Assembly: GCA_902625945.1 (NCBI GenBank) | Contig: CACODG010000001.1 | Location: forward strand, 62,001-126,000 | DNA: 64,000 nucleotides | Reading direction: 5' to 3' | Origin: an uncultured Pelagibacteraceae bacterium | GTDB taxonomy: Bacteria; Pseudomonadota; Alphaproteobacteria; Pelagibacterales; Pelagibacteraceae | In this document: piece after piece, positions 34,039-40,840 of the stretch | How positions within the stretch are numbered: position 1 is the first letter of the stretch | How the letters are laid out: each line of letters starts with the position of its first letter | Made by a program: the position numbers and the translations under genes | Notes under the pieces: model-generated | What the model was told of the DNA's origin: nothing | The model's database searches: none | Seen by the model: only the letters and a program-made list of their open reading frames with translations

Positions 34039-34208
34039 TTAAGAGGCAACTCTTAACTGGCCATTTAGGGAAAAACCGAGAGGTTCAAGCTTAAAGGGCA
34101 GAAAGATGAACCTAGTAGCGCTAGAATAGTTCATCGGACGGCTTGGCGGTAGCGCCTAAAACGACGAGCCAAAACTACTAAATTTCTGGGCGAAAGCCTA
34201 GAAATTTA
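34039..34208 (+). ncRNA. unassigned structured RNA with GNRA-capped hairpins
   Basis: No gene covers this stretch, and it is clearly richer in G and C than its flanks. Folding by eye gives a 7-pair hairpin with GCAA loop (34039-34056). A helix at 34057-34067/34091-34101, with one bulge and one mismatch, encloses a small GAGA hairpin (34074-34085). Next come a 7-pair stem (34105-34111/34129-34135) with an inner CTAG/CTAG helix and a hairpin at 34140-34170 with a GGCG/CGCC tip. The last is a 13-pair stem capped by GAAA (34179-34208). The three GNRA loops point to the plus strand. It matches no RNase P, tmRNA, SRP or riboswitch consensus I know. Confidence 0.75.
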
Positions 34209-34907
34209 TGTGGTTCTTCTCCAAAAAAATCTCGATAATAAATAAAATAGTATTACACCAACGAAATAGTTCCATTCAAGCATATGTTTAAAGTGTGTAT
34301 TACCTTTTGTTACGAGTGTAGGTAAACTTGAAAAAGCTATTATAACTAAAGCTGTAACTAATATCATTTTAATTATTAAAATTTTTTTATTAATCATTTT
34401 ATTTAATTTTTCTTTGAGTTTATAAAAATGATAAACTAGGTAACCTTGAGCTATAAGTTCAAAAATTATAAACAATAACAAAACAACTCTTCTAAATAAT
34501 TTATAGATCTGAATATCAAATTTAATTCCAAGAAAAACTGAGTGTATAGCTAGAAATATGGCTGATAAAATACCAAAAGTTTTAAATCTAAAATTAATAT
34601 TCGTGCCATATAAGTTATTGACTAAAATATTGTTGTTTTTCCAGTAATAAAATAAAAAAAACGAAGTAATTATCATTGAAGGTTTAAATATTAAGTATTG
34701 AGGATATGTTCTTGAAGCCCTGCTAATAGATAAACTTCCATCCAAATAAGGGATTGAAAATCCAGACCTCCCAATTTGATCAACAACAAATATAGTATTA
34801 TCTAAAAACTCAGGGTTTTGAGAAATATAAAGACAGAGATTGATTGCAAATAATGGAATAAAAAAAATCCAAATACTCAATTTTCTTATTTGAGCTATCT
34901 CATTCAT
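34206..34907 (-). CDS. hypothetical membrane protein, about six helices
   Basis: The 233-residue protein has six likely membrane segments and a large loop after the first, holding IGRSGFSIPYLDGSLSISRASRTYPQYLIFKP. That SISRASRTYP segment, followed by a membrane helix, recalls the Frag1/DRAM/Sfk1 group, but I am not sure of this. A short histidine-bearing part (THFKHMLEWNYF) comes before the last helix. The gene's stop lies inside the last hairpin of the RNA region, and it lies 14 bases downstream of the gene for a 27-residue basic protein. Confidence 0.65.
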   Translation of the reverse strand: MNEIAQIRKLSIWIFFIPLFAINLCLYISQNPEFLDNTIFVVDQIGRSGFSIPYLDGSLSISRASRTYPQYLIFKPSMIITSFFLFYYWKNNNILVNNLYGTNINFRFKTFGILSAIFLAIHSVFLGIKFDIQIYKLFRRVVLLLFIIFELIAQGYLVYHFYKLKEKLNKMINKKILIIKMILVTALVIIAFSSLPTLVTKGNTHFKHMLEWNYFVGVILFYLLSRFFWRRTT

Positions 34908-34921
34908 AGATTATGTGATGA

Positions 34922-35005
34922 TTATTTTTTTTTATTTCTTTTTCTAGCTCTTCTTTTTTTTGAGCCTATTTTTCTTCTTCCTCGATGCTTTTTTGGATAA
35001 CCCAT
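34922..35005 (-). CDS. tiny highly basic protein, 27 residues
   Basis: A minus-strand frame starts with ATG at 35005, preceded by an unusually good ribosome site (AAAAAAGGAGG, six bases before the start). It reads MGYPKKHRGRRKIGSKKRRA followed by RKRNKKK, so about two thirds of the residues are Lys or Arg. The composition is like short ribosomal proteins (Thx or bS22-type) or other RNA-binding peptides, though no exact family match is known to me. It lies divergent from metC, upstream of the six-helix membrane gene. Confidence 0.62.
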   Translation of the reverse strand: MGYPKKHRGRRKIGSKKRRARKRNKKK

Positions 35006-35074
35006 ATTTTTGCCTCCTTTTTTATGTCTTAATTAGTCAAATATTAATATATTAAGATCAATTATACTTATTTT

Positions 35075-36265
35075 ATGAAAAAGTCTATAAAGACATATTT
35101 AAAACATCCTACAAACGATAATTCCAATAGGTCAGCAAATCCTCCAGTTATAAGAGCATCAACTATCCTTTTTAATACAATGCAAGAGCTGTATGGCCAC
35201 GAAAAAAAAATTAAAAGGAATCAAAAAATAACTCATTACAGCTATGGTCGTTATGGCAGTTCAACAACTATAGAATTAGAAAATATGCTGAAAGAATTAG
35301 AGGGCGCTTTCCATGTTTTTTTGACAGGCACCGGCTTTGGAGGAATTTCCCTTGCTTTAATGAGTATATGCAGGCCTGGAGACGAAATTTTAGTTTCAGA
35401 TAATGTTTATGGACCCACAAAAGAAATTTCTGAAAAACTTTTAAAAGAATTTAAAATAAATGCAATTTTTTACAATCCAGAATCATTTTATGATCTTAAG
35501 AGTAAAATATCAAAGAAAACAAAAATGATTTTAGTTGAAAATCCTGGCAGTAATACTTTTGAGTTTCAAGATTTATCAAAAATCGTGAAGCTGGCTAAAA
35601 GAAAAAAAATATATACTTTTCTTGATAACACCTGGGGTACGCCTCTTTATTTAAAACCATTAAAAATAGGTTTTGATATGTCTTTTTCATCTGCTACAAA
35701 ATATTACTCTGGTCACTCAGATGCTATGGGCGGATCTTTAGCAGTTAATAAGAAAGTTTTTAAATCAATAATGTTTTTTTATAAACTTTCTGGTTATAGG
35801 ATGTCAGCTGATGAAGCCTATTTAATAATAAGAGGTTTAAGAACACTAGATACAAGATTAAAGCAACATTTTGAAAATACTCTAAAAATAATAAATTTTT
35901 TAAAAAAACAAAAAAAAATTATAGAAATTCTTTATCCATATAAGCCCTCTAGCAGAAATTATAAACTTTGGAAAAAATATTATTCAGGAGCAACTGGATT
36001 ATTATCAATAGTGATTAAAAGTAAAAAAAAATCCTCAGTAATAAGATTTGTTAATTCATTAGAGTTATTTGGTATAGGTTATAGCTGGGGAGGCTTTGAA
36101 AGTTTAGCAATACTTCAAGACTTAAAAAAACAGACTGAATATACAAAAGGTAGACATTTTTTTAGATTTAAAAAAGATGAACATATTGTTAGACTCCATA
36201 TTGGTTTAGAGGACCCAAAGGACCTAATTTTCGATTTAAAACGATCTTTGAAATATATCAAATAA
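35075..36265 (+). CDS. metC: cystathionine beta-lyase-like PLP enzyme
   Basis: The 396-residue enzyme is of the Cys/Met metabolism PLP family. It opens with NPPVIRASTILFNTMQELYG, has the THYSYGRYGSSTTIELE block and ends its core with the PLP lysine in FSSATKYYSGHSDAMGG. It continues with GYRMSADEAYLIIRGLRTLDTRL and EHIVRLHIGLEDPKDLI. These details match cystathionine beta-lyase (MetC) better than gamma-synthase. It would make homocysteine for methionine or release sulfide from thiol amino acids. Its stop overlaps the next start by one base (TAATG), coupling it to an MFS transporter. Confidence 0.88.
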   Translation: MKKSIKTYLKHPTNDNSNRSANPPVIRASTILFNTMQELYGHEKKIKRNQKITHYSYGRYGSSTTIELENMLKELEGAFHVFLTGTGFGGISLALMSICRPGDEILVSDNVYGPTKEISEKLLKEFKINAIFYNPESFYDLKSKISKKTKMILVENPGSNTFEFQDLSKIVKLAKRKKIYTFLDNTWGTPLYLKPLKIGFDMSFSSATKYYSGHSDAMGGSLAVNKKVFKSIMFFYKLSGYRMSADEAYLIIRGLRTLDTRLKQHFENTLKIINFLKKQKKIIEILYPYKPSSRNYKLWKKYYSGATGLLSIVIKSKKKSSVIRFVNSLELFGIGYSWGGFESLAILQDLKKQTEYTKGRHFFRFKKDEHIVRLHIGLEDPKDLIFDLKRSLKYIK

Positions 36266-37485
36266 TGCTTAAATTTATTCCGAACCGACTCGCTTTAATA
36301 ACATTAATTTCAGCATGCATAATAATTTTAATATCAATGGGTTTAAGACAAACCTTCGGACTTTTTTTTAAAGCTTTTGAGGAAGGAATTGGTTGTACTA
36401 GAACTGAGTTTGGGTTGGCAATAGGTATCCAAATGTTATTTTGGGGAATGTTTGCTCCTTTATTTGGAATTATCGCTGATAAATTTGGAGGCAATAGAGC
36501 TGTTTTTTTAGGTTTTATAATTTTTGCGTTAGGCATTTACATGCTTTATTCAGGACCAAATACAGGAATTTTTTTTCAAATAAGTTTAGGCGTTCTAATT
36601 GGTATAGCGCTTGGTGCTACAGCTATTGGAGTTCCTGTATCAGAAGTAGGAAAACATTTTCCAAATAACTCAAGAACGATTGCTACTGGCTTAGTAACTG
36701 CTGCTGCGTCAGTTGGATATTTTTTATCACCATTATTTACTCAATACAGTCTTGGTGAATTTGGCTGGATTCAAACTCTTAAATATTTTATGTTTTTTAT
36801 AGGTTTTGGACTTATAGCCTCACTTTTTTTATTACCAGCTAAATCAATAATAGAGTCATCACAAGCTGATAGAGATCAAACTTTTATTTCTGCTATTAAA
36901 GAGGCATCTGCCCATAAGGGCTATCTGTTGTTAGTATTAGGTTTTTTTGTATGTGGATTTCAAATTACTTTAGTTGGAACGCATATTCCAGGTTATATGC
37001 AAGAAAGGGGAATGGGCGGATGGTCAGCAACTATTATTTTAGCATTGATAGGTTTCTTCAATATTTTTGGAACCTTAGGAATGGGTTATCTTGGTACTAA
37101 ATTTAAAAAGAAAAATTTATTAAGTATTCTTTATTTCTTAAGAGCATTAAGTATATGTGTTTTTATTTTTTCTACTCCATCTATGATTAATTCAGTTATA
37201 TTTGGTGTCACTTTTGGTTTATTATGGCTGTCCACAGTTCCTCCAACAAATGGAATAGTTGCACAAATTTTCGGGACAAAATATTTAAGTACTTTATTTG
37301 GTATTGTATTCTTATGTCATCAATTTGGAGCTTTTGCTGGCGCATTTCTAGGAGGGTATTTTTTTGACACTTATGGAAGTTATGATTATGCTTGGTATAT
37401 CGCAATTGCTTTATCAATTATTGCAACATTTATTCATTATCCTATTGATGAAAAACCAATAGTGAGAAGTTTAATTAATACTTAA
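36265..37485 (+). CDS. MFS transporter
   Basis: The 406-residue protein has twelve membrane segments and an MFS-type layout similar to the monocarboxylate/oxalate-type subgroup: MGLRQTFGLFFKAFEEGIGCTRTEFGLAIGIQMLFWGM early, GIIADKFGGNRAV as the loop 2-3 motif, and FGLLWLSTVPPTNGIVAQIFG in the second half. It is coupled to the MetC gene and may carry a sulfur amino acid or a derived acid. The C-terminal 4 bases overlap the convergent TSUP gene. The substrate is inferred only from the neighbour. Confidence 0.88.
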   Translation: MLKFIPNRLALITLISACIIILISMGLRQTFGLFFKAFEEGIGCTRTEFGLAIGIQMLFWGMFAPLFGIIADKFGGNRAVFLGFIIFALGIYMLYSGPNTGIFFQISLGVLIGIALGATAIGVPVSEVGKHFPNNSRTIATGLVTAAASVGYFLSPLFTQYSLGEFGWIQTLKYFMFFIGFGLIASLFLLPAKSIIESSQADRDQTFISAIKEASAHKGYLLLVLGFFVCGFQITLVGTHIPGYMQERGMGGWSATIILALIGFFNIFGTLGMGYLGTKFKKKNLLSILYFLRALSICVFIFSTPSMINSVIFGVTFGLLWLSTVPPTNGIVAQIFGTKYLSTLFGIVFLCHQFGAFAGAFLGGYFFDTYGSYDYAWYIAIALSIIATFIHYPIDEKPIVRSLINT

Positions 37486-38207
37486 AAATAAGTAATTAAA
37501 ATTAGCAAACCATAACTCAAAGCAATAATATTTATATATTTTGAAAACTTTTTATCATTTATTTTTTTAAATATTTTTTGTATGGGAAAATAAATTATTA
37601 ATGCTAAGAAAACATAATATAATTTTTCAAAATGTAATAAGTTATAACTTATTATTAAAACTAAAATATATTGCAAAATCCCCATTATTAGATAACCATA
37701 ACAAATATAATATCTAGCTATTTCTTTAACATTTCTAGATACCAAAGTTGAATAAATTGCCAAAAAACTTCCACCCATATTAGTTAATCCATGAACACAA
37801 CCAATACCAATAAGTACTAATCTTTTTAGTTTGAAAAAAATTACTTTAAATGAAGAGAATCTTCTTTTATTTAAAATTAATATGGAGGATAAAATTAATA
37901 GAATAGCAACGAGCAATGTGAAATCAAAAAAATATTTAAATTTTAAAGCTATAAATAAAAATATAATTAAAAAAGGTAAACAAAATAAATTATATTCTTT
38001 TAAAAATTTCTTATCACTGATTTTAGATTTAAAAAATTGAAGTGCGCTTATTGTTATCGAAACTGGCATTAAAATGTTTATGGTATTTGCAAAATCGTAA
38101 CCAAAAAGCAAAAGTGACGGAGTTCCAAATAATAACAATCCAACCCCAAAGACTGATTGTATAGCTACGAGAACGGCTATTATTAGAATTTCAAAAAATA
38201 GTTCCAT
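37482..38207 (-). CDS. TSUP family (TauE/SafE) sulfite exporter-like protein
   Basis: This 241-residue membrane protein has seven or eight hydrophobic segments. The TSUP pattern is seen in GVGLLLFGTPSLLLFGYDFANTINILMPVS near the start and HGLTNMGGSFLAIYSTLV in the second half. TSUP proteins move sulfite, sulfoacetate or similar anions out of the cell. It is single on the minus strand, 4 bases overlapping the convergent MFS gene. A second, longer TSUP protein is at 43099, next to the apr genes, so sulfur export seems important here. Confidence 0.82.
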   Translation of the reverse strand: MELFFEILIIAVLVAIQSVFGVGLLLFGTPSLLLFGYDFANTINILMPVSITISALQFFKSKISDKKFLKEYNLFCLPFLIIFLFIALKFKYFFDFTLLVAILLILSSILILNKRRFSSFKVIFFKLKRLVLIGIGCVHGLTNMGGSFLAIYSTLVSRNVKEIARYYICYGYLIMGILQYILVLIISYNLLHFEKLYYVFLALIIYFPIQKIFKKINDKKFSKYINIIALSYGLLILITYF

Positions 38208-38255
38208 TTAACGGATTGTGTATAACACCTAAAGGTTGAAAATTGAGTCTAATAA

Positions 38256-38276
38256 TGAATCAAAAGTGAATCAAAA
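38256..38276. repeat. 10-base direct repeat pair with 11-base period
   Basis: TGAATCAAAA occurs twice, at 38256-38265 and 38267-38276, one helical turn apart, in the 175-base gap between the TSUP and CADD genes. The surrounding sequence reads GTGAA on both sides. It may be a tandem operator for a regulator controlling the divergent genes. Confidence 0.4.
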
Positions 38277-38382
38277 CGTGAACATCTCATATTTTTCAAC
38301 TTTAAAGTGTGGATAATTTTTAATTATTTATGTTTTATCAGTCATGATTTTTTACTAATCTATACAAAAAAAAGGAGCAAAT

Positions 38383-39054
38383 ATGTTTTCAAAAGAATTA
38401 GGAATTAAATTAGACAAATATCATTTATTAAAGCATCCATTCTACCAAGTATATTGGAACGAGGGTAAATTGACTAGAGAGATTATAAAAGATTATGCAG
38501 AACAGTATTACCAACACGTAAAAGCATTTCCAAGATATATAAGTGCCACCCACTCAATTTGTGAGGATATAGAAAAAAGAAGAATTCTTTTAGAAAACTT
38601 ACAAGACGAGGAAAATAAAGATGGGGATCATCCTAAATTATGGAAAAATTTTGCAAAAGCTTTAGGAGCGAATGAAAAAGAAATAGAGAAGGTTAAATTA
38701 GATTGGTTTACAAAAGATATGATTGAAAACTTTTTTGCTCAAGCAAGAAAGTCATACGCAGAAGGTCTAGCTTCTTTATACACTTATGAAAGACAGATTC
38801 CTGAAATTGCTGAGACAAAAATACAAGGATTAAAAAAATTTTACGGAGTCAGTGACAAAGAGGGACTTGAATTTTTTGAAGCACATAAATCTGCAGACGT
38901 CATACATAGAGCAGAGTGTGAAAAGTTGCTAGATAGTCTCACAAAAGAAGAACAAGAAAAAGCAGAAACAGCTTCATTACTAACTGCAAGATATCTTTGG
39001 AACTTTTTAAGCGGAATGACTTCTAAGCACAAACTAAATACTATTGCAGCTTAG
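38383..39054 (+). CDS. CADD-type pABA synthase/heme oxygenase-fold di-metal protein
   Basis: The 223-residue helical protein matches Chlamydia CADD, which makes the p-aminobenzoate part of folate from its own tyrosine. Residues that fit the metal site are E76 and H83 (DEENKDGDH), E136, and the H168-D172-H175 motif (HKSADVIH). The sacrificial tyrosine region is kept (HPFYQVYW, Y21), as is a lysine equivalent to K152 (K146 in ETKIQGL). The KAFPRYISATHS segment is highly typical. A strong ribosome site (AAAGGAG) precedes it. It may replace pabABC here. The next gene follows by 20 bases. Confidence 0.9.
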   Translation: MFSKELGIKLDKYHLLKHPFYQVYWNEGKLTREIIKDYAEQYYQHVKAFPRYISATHSICEDIEKRRILLENLQDEENKDGDHPKLWKNFAKALGANEKEIEKVKLDWFTKDMIENFFAQARKSYAEGLASLYTYERQIPEIAETKIQGLKKFYGVSDKEGLEFFEAHKSADVIHRAECEKLLDSLTKEEQEKAETASLLTARYLWNFLSGMTSKHKLNTIAA

Positions 39055-39074
39055 AATATTTAAATTACAATTTA

Positions 39075-39455
39075 ATGAAAAACGATAATCACGTTTGGGA
39101 TAATAAGCATCCTACTGCACAGATGTTAGGCCGTTGGCAGCCTTGGCATGCTGGACATCAAAAACTTTTTGAAGAAACTTTAAAAAAAACAGGCCAAGTA
39201 AATATTATGGTCAGAGATGTTAAAGGGGTGGATGATAATCCATTTGACTTTGAGACGGTCAAAAAAAACATTCTTGAAGCATTAAAGGATTATAAAAACA
39301 GAATTCAAATTACTTTAGTGCCTAATATAACAAATATTTGTTATGGAAGGGGAGTTGGTTACAAGATAGAAGAAATTGTTTTGGATGAAAAAACTCAACA
39401 AATTTCGGCTACAAAAATTCGTGCTCAGATGAGAAAAGAAGGTAAGCTTAAATAG
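39075..39455 (+). CDS. small nucleotidyltransferase (cytidylyl/adenylyltransferase fold)
   Basis: The 126-residue protein has the Rossmann nucleotidyltransferase motif HAGH (HxGH, residues 25-28) in GRWQPWHAGHQKLFEETLKK and a late ISATKIRAQMRKEGK (ISxTxxR) that binds ATP phosphates. It consists of a single minimal domain. These two motifs are shared by ATP sulfurylases, NMN adenylyltransferases and related enzymes. It lies 20 bases after the CADD gene and just before aprMBA, so a role in sulfate activation or APS turnover is tempting but inferred. A pantetheine or NMN adenylyltransferase role is not excluded. Confidence 0.82.
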   Translation: MKNDNHVWDNKHPTAQMLGRWQPWHAGHQKLFEETLKKTGQVNIMVRDVKGVDDNPFDFETVKKNILEALKDYKNRIQITLVPNITNICYGRGVGYKIEEIVLDEKTQQISATKIRAQMRKEGKLK

Positions 39456-39507
39456 ATGAGAAACGTTCTCACTTGACCTATTTTAATCAAACCTTTAAGA
39501 GTCATTT

Positions 39508-40299
39508 ATGTTATCAATAAATCCTTTTGCAGAATTGACAACTGTAATTCCTTCATTTTTGATGCAATATTTTGTCATTGCTATGGTGCTTCTTATTGTA
39601 ATTGGTACCGGTTTAGACATGTTGCATAAAAAAAATGTTGTATATTTCTTTAGGAATGCACAAAAAGCAAAACAGTCTGCAAAAACTGAGTTAAGTGCAG
39701 GTAAAAAAACTGCAGTCATTTTAAAAACAGTAGCGCATGATATAGCCACTACATCAGAGTTAGGTATGGGAAAAAGAAGAATTGCACACGTACTAGGAAT
39801 GTATGGAACAATATTATTCTGGCTAGGTTCGGTAATTTTAATTTTTAAATATACAGATGGAAATGTTGCTCCATCTTATATTTCAATTGTTTGGCATGTA
39901 GGAGCAATTTTAACATGTCTTGGAGGTTATTGGTTTTGGTTTTTTTTAAGAGTCGATGTTTCTGCCGAAGCTAATCCTTGGTATAGAGTGATAACTGCAG
40001 ATTTATTTGTTTTGGCACTTTTAGCTTGCGCAACTTTTGGATTAGCTTGGTCTTTTTCTCAAAGTGCAGGCATGAATGTTCTAAGCTATTTATTTTTTAT
40101 TCTCTTCATCGTATCTAACTTGGTTTTATTCGGAGGTGTATATTGGTCTAAATTTGCACATATGTTTTATAAACCTGGTGCAGCTATTCAAAAAAATTTA
40201 GCTGAAGCTGACGGTTCTAGGGACAATTTGCCCCCTCCTGCCGATGCTCCTAAGCAGTTTGGATTAGGAATTAAAAGAGAAGAACCAAAACATTATTAA
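39508..40299 (+). CDS. aprM: AprM, membrane protein of the APS reductase operon
   Basis: The 263-residue membrane protein has about five hydrophobic segments after a short lead, with a large loop rich in basic residues. It ends with a proline-rich tail (DNLPPPADAPKQFGLGI). Its position before aprB and aprA, together with its length, matches AprM, the putative membrane anchor and electron partner in organisms that use AprBA to oxidise sulfite. Histidines in helices (AHVLGMYG, IVWHVGA) could bind heme. AprM is known from Pelagibacter-type sulfur oxidation loci. The electron acceptor is unproven. Confidence 0.8.
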   Translation: MLSINPFAELTTVIPSFLMQYFVIAMVLLIVIGTGLDMLHKKNVVYFFRNAQKAKQSAKTELSAGKKTAVILKTVAHDIATTSELGMGKRRIAHVLGMYGTILFWLGSVILIFKYTDGNVAPSYISIVWHVGAILTCLGGYWFWFFLRVDVSAEANPWYRVITADLFVLALLACATFGLAWSFSQSAGMNVLSYLFFILFIVSNLVLFGGVYWSKFAHMFYKPGAAIQKNLAEADGSRDNLPPPADAPKQFGLGIKREEPKHY

Positions 40300-40369
40300 G
40301 AATTATGAAATTTAAAACTAGATTAAACCCTAATACTATTATAGAAAAATTACAGGGAGAGAATTAATT

Positions 40370-40840
40370 ATGTCTACATTTGTTTATATGACAAGATGTG
40401 ATGGCTGTGGTCACTGTGTTGATATTTGCCCTTCAGATATCATGCACATTGATGAAACAATAAGAAGAGCTAAAAATATAGAACCTAACTTTTGTTGGGA
40501 GTGTTATTCTTGTGTAAAAGCTTGTCCTAATCATGCAATTGATGTTAGAGGTTATGCTGATTTTGCTCCTATGGGTCATAGTGTTAGAGTAAGAAGAGAG
40601 GAAGAAAAAGGAACTATTTCTTGGAAAATAAAATTTAGAAACGGGACTGAAAAAAATTTCGTTTCACCTATAACTACTAAACCTTGGGGAAAATTTATTC
40701 CTAAACTTGCAGAGGGTGATAAACCAAGACAAGGCGAAATGAATTCTCAAGTTTTATATTCAGAGCCAGAGGGCTTAGATACAAAAAAAGATTTACCAAC
40801 AATCAGCAAAGACTCATTTAAAAAGGGTGTTTATTATTAA
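40370..40840 (+). CDS. aprB: adenylylsulfate reductase, beta subunit
   Basis: This 156-residue ferredoxin-type subunit carries two [4Fe-4S] clusters: cysteines CDGCGHCVDICP (about residues 9-20) and CWECYSCVKACP (about 43-54). The tail segment GTISWKIKFRNGTEKNF is typical of AprB. It passes electrons from the flavin of AprA to a membrane partner, probably AprM. A ribosome site (CAGGGAGAG) lies upstream. Its stop overlaps the aprA start (TAATG). Confidence 0.95.
   Translation: MSTFVYMTRCDGCGHCVDICPSDIMHIDETIRRAKNIEPNFCWECYSCVKACPNHAIDVRGYADFAPMGHSVRVRREEEKGTISWKIKFRNGTEKNFVSPITTKPWGKFIPKLAEGDKPRQGEMNSQVLYSEPEGLDTKKDLPTISKDSFKKGVYY

Noticed and set aside
34039-34208. Structured RNA considered as RNase P RNA, tmRNA, SRP RNA or a known riboswitch
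   Set aside because: The conserved strings of these classes (GAGGAAAGTC, T-loop with CCA end, GGAAGGAAGCAG and glycine or SAM cores) are absent. A possible tag-like frame at 34161-34200 does not end in the usual alanine-rich tag.
34179-34208. Final GAAA hairpin as a Rho-independent terminator
   Set aside because: No run of T follows on the plus strand, so it is more likely part of the RNA fold.
40305-40367. 20-codon frame between aprM and aprB, with stop just before the aprB start
   Set aside because: It is too short to judge and has no good ribosome site. It could be a leader peptide but there is no supporting feature.
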